From NCBI GenBank assembly GCA_017795105.1, contig CP051247.1:2232001-2296000 (forward strand): a stretch of DNA of 64,000 nt, read 5' to 3'. The position numbers were made by a program, and so were the translations under genes. The notes under the pieces were generated by a model. It was not told the origin of the DNA, did no database searches, and was given only the letters and a program-made list of their open reading frames with translations. This document shows positions 8,886-18,427 of the stretch, in pieces (the stretch's first letter is position 1; the number at the start of each line of letters is the position of its first letter). This stretch comes from Planctomycetaceae bacterium (lineage in GTDB: Bacteria; Planctomycetota; Planctomycetia; Planctomycetales; Planctomycetaceae).

Positions 8886-9560
8886 TCACGCATTCTCCCA
8901 GGACGCCGCCAGTTGCCCCAGCCGATTCATAACGCCGAACACAAGGCGGTCGACCAGAACCTCTCGACCTGACAACTCATTGAGCCCCTGCACCTCCGGG
9001 GCCAGCGGGGAGGCTTCCAGGATCAGGCTTCCGTGCTGAAGCACCGCCCCCTTGCGACGGCGTTGAGCACTGCCGAGGACTTTCTGGCCGTTGCAGAGGA
9101 CATCGTGCCGGTCGCCGCGGAGGAAGCAGAGGAACTCGCCGTTCTGAGCGGCCAGTTCTTCCCCCCGCATGGAAACCTCGATTCCCTGCTCGGCCAACGC
9201 TTCGATGAATGCGGTATGAACGATCGCGTACAGCGAAGTCGGTGACTTCGCCAGCGGATGAGCGGCGGGGATCGCGAGACTGTAGGTCAGTTCGCGGTCG
9301 TGAAGAATCGCGCCGCCCCCGGAGAGTCGCGTGACCACCGGCAGATTGGCAAAGCGTTCTGCGACCGGGCCGCCCTGTTTGGCCTGAAAGTGGCCGAGGC
9401 TCAGGGTGGCTTCCCGCCAGCGATAGAAGCGAAAGAAAATCTGATCGTCGACAATGGCCCGCTCGAGCAGCTGCTCGTCGATGGCCATGTTCTCTTCGCC
9501 CGAGCGAGGAACCAACTCAAGATACAGGGAGCCGACGGCTGTGGAGAAGTCTGTCTGCAT
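8886..9560 (-). CDS. LipM-like octanoyltransferase / lipoate-protein ligase family
   Basis: 224 residues from the ATG at 9558-9560 (228 from 9572; the exact start is uncertain). The BPL/LplA/LipB fold is shown by GEENMAIDEQLL, TRLSGGGAILHDRELTYS and the lysine-containing NGQKVLGSAQRRRKGAVLQH segment. A cysteine in FLCFLRG (about residue 145) lies where LipM-type octanoyltransferases carry their acyl-enzyme Cys, and the GSAQ(R)R..ILQHGS spacing also fits LipM. It would octanoylate GcvH at its lipoyl lysine. The neighbouring gcvPB, gcvPA and gcvH support this. A LplA-type ligase is the alternative; the short length argues against it. Confidence 0.8.
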   Translation of the reverse strand: MQTDFSTAVGSLYLELVPRSGEENMAIDEQLLERAIVDDQIFFRFYRWREATLSLGHFQAKQGGPVAERFANLPVVTRLSGGGAILHDRELTYSLAIPAAHPLAKSPTSLYAIVHTAFIEALAEQGIEVSMRGEELAAQNGEFLCFLRGDRHDVLCNGQKVLGSAQRRRKGAVLQHGSLILEASPLAPEVQGLNELSGREVLVDRLVFGVMNRLGQLAASWENA

Positions 9561-9584
9561 CCCTGTTCTCATTGCCTGAATTAC

Positions 9585-9738
9585 GTTCCTTCGCCCCCTT
9601 CAGGGGGAGAAGGTGCCCGAAGGGCGGATGAGGGGGCGAACAACCAGCGACGCAATAATCCAACTGAAAACAGAACGGCCCGTGGAGCCTGGGCCCCACA
9701 ATTCCCCCTCACCCTCTCCCCCAAGGGGGCGAGGGAAC
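9585..9738. repeat. Inverted repeat pair, family F (GTTCC.TCGCCCCCTT..GGGGGAGA)
   Basis: A 31-nt arm at 9585-9615 is nearly the reverse complement of 9710-9738, separated by about 94 bp. Each arm is itself hairpin-forming (CCCCCTT/AGGGGG). It fills the gap between the octanoyltransferase gene and gcvPB. It resembles the paired-palindrome organisation of the other repeats in this window but has a different sequence. Confidence 0.75.
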
Positions 9739-9787
9739 CTGAATAGTGTCACAAATTCAAAACGGATTGATCGATATAACGCTCAGT

Positions 9788-11311
9788 TTAGATGTACGAC
9801 GGAACCGATTCTTTCACGCCCGTGGGAGCCTCGACTTCAAACGGCGTCGGGCAGGGACAGTAACTGAGGACCGGCTCGCGGGCGGCCTTCACTTCATCCG
9901 GACGCGTGACCGGTGTCGTGTGCGGGGCGGCTCGCAGTGTCTCGGGATCTTCGGCAAGAATATTCTTGATCGTATCGGCGAACCGATCGAGGGTGAGCTT
10001 CGATTCGGTTTCGGTCGGCTCCATCATCATGGCTTCGGGAATCACGAGCGGGAAGTAGACGGTCGGAGCGTGGAAGCCGTAATCAAGCAGTCGCTTGGCG
10101 ATGTCCATCGCCGTGACGCCCTTCTTTTTCAGCGAAGCCGCCGAGGCGACGAACTCGTGCATACAGCGGTCGCCGTTCGGCACATCGAGCACGTCTTTGA
10201 GTTGCGACAGCAGATAGTTGGCGTTCAGCACGGCATGTTCAGAAACTTCCCGAAGACCGACGCCGCCAAGCGTGCGGATGTAGAAGTATCCTCGCAGCAG
10301 GATGCCGATGTTGCCAATGAAAGACCGCAGCTGGCCGACCGACTTGGGTGGTTTAGACATCTTATAAACAGTCTTGCCGTGGGCATCGGTTTCACGGGTC
10401 ACAATCGGGCCCGGCAGGTAATCGCCGAGGAAATCACGGACGGCAATCGGTCCCGATCCTGGTCCGCCGGCTCCGTGCGGGCCGGTGAATGTCTTGTGCA
10501 CGTTGTAGTGCATCATGTCGCCGCCGAAGTCGCCGGGACGGGTCTTACCGAGGATGGCATTCATGTTCGCGCCGTCGATGTAGACCAGTCCGCCAACATC
10601 GTGCAGCATCTCGCTGATCTTCTGAATGTCCTTCTCGAACAATCCGATCGTATTCGGATTTGTGATCATGAACACGGCTACTTCTTCCGACAGATGCTGC
10701 TTCAGATCGTCGAGATTGACGAGCCCGGTCGAAGACGGCTTGAGCTGAACGCACTTGTAGCCGGCCATGGCCGCACTGGCGGGATTGGTGCCGTGAGCAC
10801 TGGCCGGGAAGACAACCGTCTTCCGGTCCTCTCCCTTACTCGCGAAGTAGGCGGAGGCGGTGAGAATCGCGGCGAACTCTCCCTGAGCACCGGCGGCTGG
10901 ATGCAGCGAGACCGAGGGCAACCCGGCGATCTCACCCAGCATTTCCTGCATCTCGTACAGGACGGCCAGCAGCCCCTGAATGTCCCCTGCTTCGGCATAC
11001 GGGTGAGCGTTGATGAAGCCATTCATCCCGGCCCAACGTTCGTGTCGCTTCGGGTTGTACTTCATCGTACAGCTGCCGAGCGGATAGAAGTGCGTATCGA
11101 CCGACATGTTCCGCTGCGAAAGGCTGACGTAATGGCGAACGATGTCCCCTTCGGACAACTCCGGTAGACTCAGCGTGTGGTCCGCGCGATGCTCATCGGG
11201 GATCTGCGAACTCGTGCCGGCTTCGGCCAGTTCTTCAGGCGGGAACGCGGTCGCGCGACGTCCAGGCACCGAGAGATCCTGCAGAAGCTGAAGGGCGATT
11301 TGATTTTCCAT
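9788..11311 (-). CDS. gcvPB: Glycine dehydrogenase (decarboxylating) subunit 2, P-protein beta
   Basis: 507 residues from the ATG at 11309-11311 (an upstream TTG at 11323 is less likely). Recognisable P2 motifs are THFYPLGSCTMKYNP, SLHPAAGAQGEF, FPASAHGTNPASAAMAGYK, ITNPNTIGLFE and the PLP-lysine segment HYNVHKTFTGPHGAGGPGSG (Lys273). The subunit, paired with GcvPA, decarboxylates glycine and transfers the aminomethyl group to lipoyl-GcvH. It lies 41 nt downstream of gcvPA in the same orientation, so the two are probably cotranscribed. Split P-proteins are common outside proteobacteria. Confidence 0.97.
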   Translation of the reverse strand: MENQIALQLLQDLSVPGRRATAFPPEELAEAGTSSQIPDEHRADHTLSLPELSEGDIVRHYVSLSQRNMSVDTHFYPLGSCTMKYNPKRHERWAGMNGFINAHPYAEAGDIQGLLAVLYEMQEMLGEIAGLPSVSLHPAAGAQGEFAAILTASAYFASKGEDRKTVVFPASAHGTNPASAAMAGYKCVQLKPSSTGLVNLDDLKQHLSEEVAVFMITNPNTIGLFEKDIQKISEMLHDVGGLVYIDGANMNAILGKTRPGDFGGDMMHYNVHKTFTGPHGAGGPGSGPIAVRDFLGDYLPGPIVTRETDAHGKTVYKMSKPPKSVGQLRSFIGNIGILLRGYFYIRTLGGVGLREVSEHAVLNANYLLSQLKDVLDVPNGDRCMHEFVASAASLKKKGVTAMDIAKRLLDYGFHAPTVYFPLVIPEAMMMEPTETESKLTLDRFADTIKNILAEDPETLRAAPHTTPVTRPDEVKAAREPVLSYCPCPTPFEVEAPTGVKESVPSYI

Positions 11312-11352
11312 GGCTGCGGCCAAATCGTGAAAGAGTCACAAAAGAGAATGAA

Positions 11353-12699
11353 TTACCGGCTGAGGGCGGCGACGAGGCGATCGATTTCGTCGAAGGTTCG
11401 CTTCTCGGTCACCGCAATCAGCAGCGAGTTTTCCGGGATCGGATTCTGGAACTCGAAACGGTTCAGAACAGGACCGAGGTTGAAGCCGGCCTTCTGGGCA
11501 GCGGCAATCACCTCGGCCGCCGGTCGGTTGAACTGGAAAACGAACTCTTTGAAGAACGGCTGGGCATAGGCTAGCTGTCCGACGCCCGCTTCCGTGAGTC
11601 GATCGGCCAGGGCGGCTGCTTTCTGATGACACTGATCGCCCAGCTCAACAAAGCCCTTCGGGCCGAGCTGAGAAATGTAGACCGACGCGCGGAGGGCCAT
11701 CAGCCCCTGGTTGGTGCAGATGTTACTTGTCGCCTTGTCGCGGCGGATATGCTGCTCGCGCGTCTGGAAGTTGAGCACGAATGCACGGCGTCCGTCGCGG
11801 TCCACGGTCTGACCGATCAGACGGCCGGGCATCTTGCGAACAAACTTCTCACGACAGGCCAGAATGCCGAGGTAAGGTCCGCCAAACTGCAGGGGAATCC
11901 CGAGCGACTGTCCTTCCGCGACGGCAATATCGATCCCGTAGTCGCCGGGCCGCTTCACGACGCCGAGACTGACCGGATCGAAGACTTCGATTGCCAATGC
12001 TCCAGCGGCATGAGCCTGATCGACGACCGCTTTGACATCTTCGAAGCAGCCGAAGAAGTTCGGATGCTGCACAACGACAGCGGCAGTCTGATCGTTGATC
12101 AGCGAGCCGGCCTGCTGCCAGTCGGTCACGCCGTCGACAACATCGGCAATGACGATCTCGCAGTTGTTCCTCATCAGATACGTGCGAACGGTTTCGATGT
12201 ATTCGGGATGCACGGAGCCGGAGATGACCACGCGGCCGCCGCGATTGGTCGAGCGAATCGCCATGATGATCGCTTCGGCAAGAGCACTCGCGCCTTCGTA
12301 CAGACTGGCGTTGGCTACATCCATGCCGGTCAGTGCGGTGATCAGCGACTGAAACTCAAAGAACGCCTGCAGCGTTCCCTGACTGGCTTCCGGCTGATAG
12401 GGCGTATAGGCGGTGTAGAACTCGCCGCGGGAGCAGATTTCATCAACCGTCGCCGGGATGAAATGATCGTAGGCTCCGCCCCCCTGGAAGCAGACGCGGT
12501 CTCCGTGCGTGGCGAAGTCCGAGCTGATTTTGCGGAGCATCCGGTCGAGTTCGATTTCCGAAAGCGCCGGCGGCAGATCAAGCTCGCGATTGAGCCGGAC
12601 GTCTTCCGGCAGCTGCTCGAAAAGTTCGTCGAGGCTTTCCACCCCGATCGCGGCCAGCATCTGCTGTTGTTCTTCCGGAGTTGCAAATAGATAGGACAC
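11353..12699 (-). CDS. gcvPA: Glycine dehydrogenase (decarboxylating) subunit 1, P-protein alpha
   Basis: 448 residues, start codon GTG at 12697-12699 with AGGA about 9 nt upstream. It shows the P1 landmarks FLGGGxYDH-like FQGGGAYDHFIPATV, FYTAYTPYQPEASQGTLQA, GMDVANASLYEGASALAEA and NICTNQGLMALRA. It forms the alpha half of the PLP-dependent glycine decarboxylase with GcvPB. The 245-bp gap to gcvH upstream contains no glycine-riboswitch consensus that I could find on the coding strand. Confidence 0.97.
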   Translation of the reverse strand: MSYLFATPEEQQQMLAAIGVESLDELFEQLPEDVRLNRELDLPPALSEIELDRMLRKISSDFATHGDRVCFQGGGAYDHFIPATVDEICSRGEFYTAYTPYQPEASQGTLQAFFEFQSLITALTGMDVANASLYEGASALAEAIIMAIRSTNRGGRVVISGSVHPEYIETVRTYLMRNNCEIVIADVVDGVTDWQQAGSLINDQTAAVVVQHPNFFGCFEDVKAVVDQAHAAGALAIEVFDPVSLGVVKRPGDYGIDIAVAEGQSLGIPLQFGGPYLGILACREKFVRKMPGRLIGQTVDRDGRRAFVLNFQTREQHIRRDKATSNICTNQGLMALRASVYISQLGPKGFVELGDQCHQKAAALADRLTEAGVGQLAYAQPFFKEFVFQFNRPAAEVIAAAQKAGFNLGPVLNRFEFQNPIPENSLLIAVTEKRTFDEIDRLVAALSR

Positions 12700-12944
12700 G
12701 CTGTTCGATCCTGAGTGCGTGGGGTGATCGAAGAAGGTTTAGGCCGGGAGGAGGGCTCAAAGGGCCACGAGACAGCTCCCAACGGCGGCAGCCGGTTTCA
12801 TGAGCGGGATGAACCTGGGATCACTTCGCGGATGAGGCGAAGGAGTTCTCGACCGGCGCTGCCGCATTATAGACAACTCCGCCTCGAGCTGCAGTCGCTG
12901 CGGCCCGAGAAAATGGAGCTGTGACAATTTGACCGAAGCGGAGA

Positions 12945-13331
12945 TCAGTGTCCTTCTTCGTCGCAGAGCTTTTCATACGCGGCTCGATCGAGGAGAGCAT
13001 CGATCTGAGCCGGATCGCTGGGAGTCAGTCGAAAAATCCAGCCCGCCTCGAACGGGCTGTCCGACAGTTTTTCGAGTTCGTTTTCGAGCGACTCGTTGAC
13101 TTCAGCCACCGTGCCGTCGAGGGGCGAATTCAACTCGCCGACCGCTTTCACACTCTCAATCTCGCCGCAGGTTTCGCCGGCTTTGATCTCGCTTCCGACC
13201 GTGGGCAGTTCGACGTAAACCAGGTCGGTCAATTGTGAGACGGCGAAGTCGGTAATCCCGACCGTGGCGACGTTGCCGTCCCAATGCACCCATTCATGCG
13301 TTTGTGAATAGCGGAGGGAAGAAAGATCCAT
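12945..13331 (-). CDS. gcvH: Glycine cleavage system H protein
   Basis: 128 residues, the normal GcvH length. The N-terminus reads RYSQTHEWVHWDGNVATVGI and the lipoylation site is in GEIESVKAVGELNSPLDG, with the modified lysine in ESVKA (about residue 63). It carries the aminomethyl group between P-, T- and L-proteins on its lipoyl arm. It is upstream of gcvPA-gcvPB and the LipM-like gene on the same strand. No gcvT or dihydrolipoamide dehydrogenase gene is present in the window. Confidence 0.97.
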   Translation of the reverse strand: MDLSSLRYSQTHEWVHWDGNVATVGITDFAVSQLTDLVYVELPTVGSEIKAGETCGEIESVKAVGELNSPLDGTVAEVNESLENELEKLSDSPFEAGWIFRLTPSDPAQIDALLDRAAYEKLCDEEGH

Positions 13332-13522
13332 CCCGAATACCCCTGTCTGCCAAGTCGTGAGAGGAAACTGTGCGAAGCTGTTGTCACAGCTCCGGACGCT
13401 TCATCCCGAGAGCATGCGAACTTCCACATAGAACAGCGCCAATTCTGCACAGACAGGGATCTCCGTGCCACCCTGCCGGCGGAAAAAACCCGCATTCGCG
13501 CTCGCGGAGTCCGGACGGCGCC

Positions 13523-13963
13523 CTACTTCTGTTCGAAGTCGCTAATTTTACCGAGACGGCGGGCATGGCGGCCCCCTTCGAACTCGGTTGTCATCCAGAT
13601 GTCGGTCATCCGATCGACGAGTTGTTCGCCCAGCAGTTCGGCCGACAGGCAGAGGACATTGGCATCGTTGTGACGACGGCTCATCTCCGCAGTCACTTCA
13701 TCGTGACAGGCCGTGGCCCGGACGCCGGAGAACTTATTGGCGGCAATGCACATCCCCATTCCCGTGCCACAGATCAGGATGCCTCGATCGACTTCCCCGG
13801 CTGCAACAGCCTTGGAGACTTTGATGGCGAAGTCGGGATAGTCGACACTCTCACCTGACTCCGGGCCCATATCAACGGCTTCGTGTCCCAGGTTGGTGAG
13901 TCGATCAAGAATACGCGATTTCAGGTCATATCCCCGGTGATCGCTTGCGACGGCTACTTTCAT
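13523..13963 (-). CDS. rpiB: Ribose-5-phosphate isomerase B
   Basis: 146 residues matching the RpiB/LacAB fold. It begins MKVAVASDHRGYDLK (Asp8-His9 substrate loop), has the active-site cysteine in GILICGTGMGMCIAANK (Cys65) and continues with RATACHDEVTAEMSRRHNDA. It interconverts ribose-5-phosphate and ribulose-5-phosphate in the non-oxidative pentose phosphate pathway. It lies 127 nt downstream of the YrdC/phosphatase fusion. The 191-bp gap to gcvH contains a degenerate hairpin near 13445-13475 (CACAGACAGGGATCTCCGTG) resembling the E-type repeat. Confidence 0.96.
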   Translation of the reverse strand: MKVAVASDHRGYDLKSRILDRLTNLGHEAVDMGPESGESVDYPDFAIKVSKAVAAGEVDRGILICGTGMGMCIAANKFSGVRATACHDEVTAEMSRRHNDANVLCLSAELLGEQLVDRMTDIWMTTEFEGGRHARRLGKISDFEQK

Positions 13964-14090
13964 TCGGATTCTGTCTCACAATGTTCGGGCGATCTTCGAT
14001 CGTAAGAACGATCGGAGATCGAATGGCTTTCAGTCGTTTTGATGCCCAGGTCATTTCCCTGGCGACAGAACTGAAAGCTGCGGAATCGAC

Positions 14091-15242
14091 TCACTTATCC
14101 AGGTGAGCGATCAGGTCATCCACGATAGGCTTCAGATTCGCCTCGATAACGTCTTTACACTCGCGATAAATCGCCAGATCTCCCCCGATCGGATCGGGGA
14201 TATCGCGGCCATCGCGGCCGAGGACCGAGACCCGATCCTGGAGTTCCGGACGATGTGCGACGATAATGTCGCGATGATGTCTGGTCAGAGTATACACATG
14301 ATCGGAGCGTTCCAACAGCGACTGCGTTAAAGGTTGGCTCTGATGAGCGGTCAGATCAACGCCTTCAGCTGCAAGAAGCTCGACGGCTTCCGCACTGGCC
14401 GGCAATCCGTAATCGGCCGCAATTCCCGCCGAAGCCACTTCAATACCGTGCTTAGACACCTCTTCGGGATCGCAGTTCAGCCGTTCTGCAAGCATTTTTC
14501 GGCACAGAACTTCGGCCATTGGACTGCGGCAGGTGTTGCCCGTGCAAACGAAAAGCACGCCGGCGCGACCTTTCTCGAGAATTGTCGACTCATTCATTTC
14601 GCTGGACGGGATGATTCTAACTCCCTCGTCGGAGAACTCCACGATGGCTGGAGGACCATCGGCCTGCACGATGCCGGTCTCAATCACGTAATTCAAACAG
14701 TTTGGCAGGCAGTCTACAAGGCTGGACGCCGTTTGGCAGCAGCGAAACGCTGTGTTTCCAGTGAATTCCTTAGGCCAGAGCAGATAAAGCGGCCACGCCG
14801 TGTAAGGATGGATAAACTTGGAGAGTGCTCCCGAACTTGCCAGCACCGAGCGGTTCCTCGCCCCTTCCGGACAGGCAATCTGTCGCGTCTCTGCCTCCAG
14901 CAACGAAAGATCTTCCGGCCGGTCAAACAGCAACGCTTTGTCGGTCGAAGGGAACCGCAACACCAGCGAACCGGCCGCCGACCGGGATAGCAGCCGCCAG
15001 GCCGGCTTGGGCAAATCGGGCAGGTAATCGTAAATCTCTTCGGGGTGCCGCAGGGCCAGCACGATTTCAGCCGAATCTTCCCGCCCGTCAAGGCACGCCT
15101 GCAATTGACGCGCATTCCGGCAGGCCGCTGCGTAGCCGTAATCCGTCGCCACGCCGATCACTTCGCCTGCAGAGAGCCGCGCAACCGCTTCCTGTCCAGC
15201 ATCGACGCTATCGTCCAGATCGTGACAGGTTCGCAATATCAC
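14091..15242 (-). CDS. Fusion protein: YrdC/Sua5-like domain + low-molecular-weight phosphatase (arginine-phosphatase-type signature)
   Basis: 383 residues, GTG start at 15240-15242. Residues about 10-210 resemble YrdC/Sua5/TsaC (GEVIGVATDYGYAAA against the usual GVPTDTVYGLA), but the K-x-R signature is changed to LALRHPEEIYDYLP, so activity as a threonylcarbamoyl-AMP synthase is doubtful. Residues about 227-380 are a complete low-molecular-weight phosphatase: P-loop CTGNTCRSPMAE with Cys233 and Arg239, and a DPIGG general-acid loop near residue 350. Thr237 in the P-loop, rather than the usual Ile, is the residue that gives Bacillus YwlE its protein-arginine phosphatase specificity. It precedes rpiB on the same strand. 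Confidence 0.88.
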   Translation of the reverse strand: MILRTCHDLDDSVDAGQEAVARLSAGEVIGVATDYGYAAACRNARQLQACLDGREDSAEIVLALRHPEEIYDYLPDLPKPAWRLLSRSAAGSLVLRFPSTDKALLFDRPEDLSLLEAETRQIACPEGARNRSVLASSGALSKFIHPYTAWPLYLLWPKEFTGNTAFRCCQTASSLVDCLPNCLNYVIETGIVQADGPPAIVEFSDEGVRIIPSSEMNESTILEKGRAGVLFVCTGNTCRSPMAEVLCRKMLAERLNCDPEEVSKHGIEVASAGIAADYGLPASAEAVELLAAEGVDLTAHQSQPLTQSLLERSDHVYTLTRHHRDIIVAHRPELQDRVSVLGRDGRDIPDPIGGDLAIYRECKDVIEANLKPIVDDLIAHLDK

Positions 15243-15415
15243 TGAACTCGTTTCCCGAAGCCAATTTAACGCTTGTGGGACGCAGGCGCTGCGTCACCGG
15301 CTGTCTGCAGTTGCCGCCATGATATCAGTCTTCGTCCCGGACGGCGAAAACAATCTGATCCGAGTTGGGCGTGAAGACCGGATCGCCCGGACGACTTGAC
15401 CGTTTCGACCGGTTT

Positions 15416-16336
15416 TTAGCGGTTTTCGTACCGTTCGCGGCTCCAATCCCGGGCCAGATCGCAGAGAATATCGAGAGTCGACTGGTCCGCCGACGTCGCC
15501 ACAATTCCAGGCAGCCGCAGCATATCGGCTCGATCGTCCATCCACATTTCCGAGAAATTGACCGTCTCACCGTTGTGCACCCAGACCGAATCGCCCCCCA
15601 GTTGACGGGCAATCTGCCACGAAACGGGGTAATCGTACACATTCGGCGTATGAATCAGGGATCCCCCGAACTCTCCGGTGGCCAGCAGCGGATAAATACT
15701 GCCAGGCATGTCGTCCGGAGCAACGCCCTCCAGTCCGGCTCGCGTTACATCTTCGGATCGTTCAACATCTCGCTGTTGGAAGCCGATCAGATAGATCTTC
15801 TTCGACTCCGGCCGGCTGCCGGCATCAATCGGCGTGAGGGAATCGAGCACGTCGCGAGCAGGACGATTCGGATCGTCTGCTCCGGTGACGATTCGATCGG
15901 GATGAACTTCAACCCAGCCCCCATGTTCACCGAACGCCGGCAGATACACCAGCGAATAAACGACCTCATCGACGGTCCGCAGATGCAGCATCACGGCGTA
16001 ACCATCGCCGCTTTTGTCGCGGAACTGCTTGGTTCCGTCGATCGGATCGAGAGCGATGATGTATTCGCCTTCGGATGCGAATCGGGTCAGATCGCCTGTC
16101 GATTCCTCGGCTTCGATCCGGCATTTAAGCAGTTCTGGAGCCCGGTCCCGCATTGCATTGATGAGCAGGTCCTGAATCGTAAGGTCAGCCAGAGTCAGAG
16201 CATCGGTCAATGCGCTGCCGGACGTTTTTGCGGCGACGGCAATATTGTGCTTGCGGAGCTCCCGGGCGAGGCTGCCGGACCAGCGCATCACGTCCGGCAT
16301 GTGTTTCGACAGGGCGGCAATGATTTCTTTACGCAT
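15416..16336 (-). CDS. Inositol monophosphatase / CysQ-family phosphatase
   Basis: 306 residues from the ATG at 16334-16336; the frame extends upstream to 16531 but that sequence is not family-like. Metal-binding motifs are EAEEST (Glu77-Glu78) and ALDPIDGTKQF (Asp97, Asp100), with a later YDYPVSWQIARQLGG replacing the usual W-D-x-A-A segment. The family dephosphorylates inositol phosphates, 3'-phosphoadenosine-5'-phosphate (CysQ) or fructose-1,6-bisphosphate, using Mg2+. DPIDGTKQF is closest to the CysQ/PAP-phosphatase type, but the substrate is an inference. The 173-bp gap to the YrdC/phosphatase fusion holds nothing recognised. Confidence 0.88.
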   Translation of the reverse strand: MRKEIIAALSKHMPDVMRWSGSLARELRKHNIAVAAKTSGSALTDALTLADLTIQDLLINAMRDRAPELLKCRIEAEESTGDLTRFASEGEYIIALDPIDGTKQFRDKSGDGYAVMLHLRTVDEVVYSLVYLPAFGEHGGWVEVHPDRIVTGADDPNRPARDVLDSLTPIDAGSRPESKKIYLIGFQQRDVERSEDVTRAGLEGVAPDDMPGSIYPLLATGEFGGSLIHTPNVYDYPVSWQIARQLGGDSVWVHNGETVNFSEMWMDDRADMLRLPGIVATSADQSTLDILCDLARDWSRERYENR

Positions 16337-16598
16337 GGCAATCTTCAGTTGGAGCCGGAACGGAGCGCTGTTTTCAGGGCAAAAGGACGGCCGGCAGTGT
16401 AAACGAGACGGTATTGGTCGTACAGTCCGCCCCGCACTGAACTCCCGTCCGCCGCGGTACCTGTCGATCGAATCGAGGACGTCTTGCCTCTTCAGTGAGA
16501 TCAGACTTCTGATAAGAGTAGCGGCCTTCAACGACGTGAGATGGTCACTTGCAGGCCTCTCAACACCTATACGGCGCTACTCGGTCGAGCAATGTGCT

Positions 16599-18059
<1,461 letters not shown>

Positions 18060-18146
18060 GGCGGGATCCTGTTTTCGTGTCGGAACAAAAGACGATCAGG
18101 CTCCCGTTAGCATTACGACTTCCCATTGAGACCGAAAGCCAACGCT

Positions 18147-18294
18147 CGTACCGGCGGCATCCTGTCGCCGAAAAGACGTCGCTACCCCTTGGGCGCCCGA
18201 AGCTCTTTTGCAAGCGGCCAACCAGCCCGTCATTAGCCCGCCTCGTCGACTCTGCGAGCCGCACGTAATCGGCGGCAGGATGCCGCCGGTACGA
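18147..18294. repeat. Paired-palindrome (REPIN/MITE-like) element, family A
   Basis: A left palindrome CGTACCGGCGGCATCCTGTC (from 18147) and an inverted right copy (18267-18294, ending in GCCGCCGGTACG) bracket about 90 bp. The interior contains CTCGCAGA..CGAGGC..ATGA-like sequence on its minus strand that also occurs in the element at 24589-24735. It sits in the 368-bp divergent intergenic region between the sulfatase and thioredoxin-like genes; nothing else is recognisable there. Confidence 0.85.
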
Positions 18295-18427
18295 GGGTGG
18301 AAGCGTGCAAACGGCTGCAATATTCGGAATTCGACGGGATTCTACCCGATCGGGGTGTACGTTATGATAAAGTCACGTTCGTATCTTTAACTTTCGGATA
18401 ATGAACTCTCTCTGACGGGCCATTGCA

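Noticed and set aside
8105..8932. Repetitive 275-residue frame in the 8121-8885 array
   Set aside because: Its sequence is just the DNA repeat translated (recurring MPPLR, GGILPP, CRRKD-like words) and the frame is shared by several other frames in the same array; no start context.
12700..12944. Glycine riboswitch upstream of gcvPA
   Set aside because: I checked the minus strand for the conserved glycine-aptamer core and did not find it; the gap seems too short for the usual tandem form.
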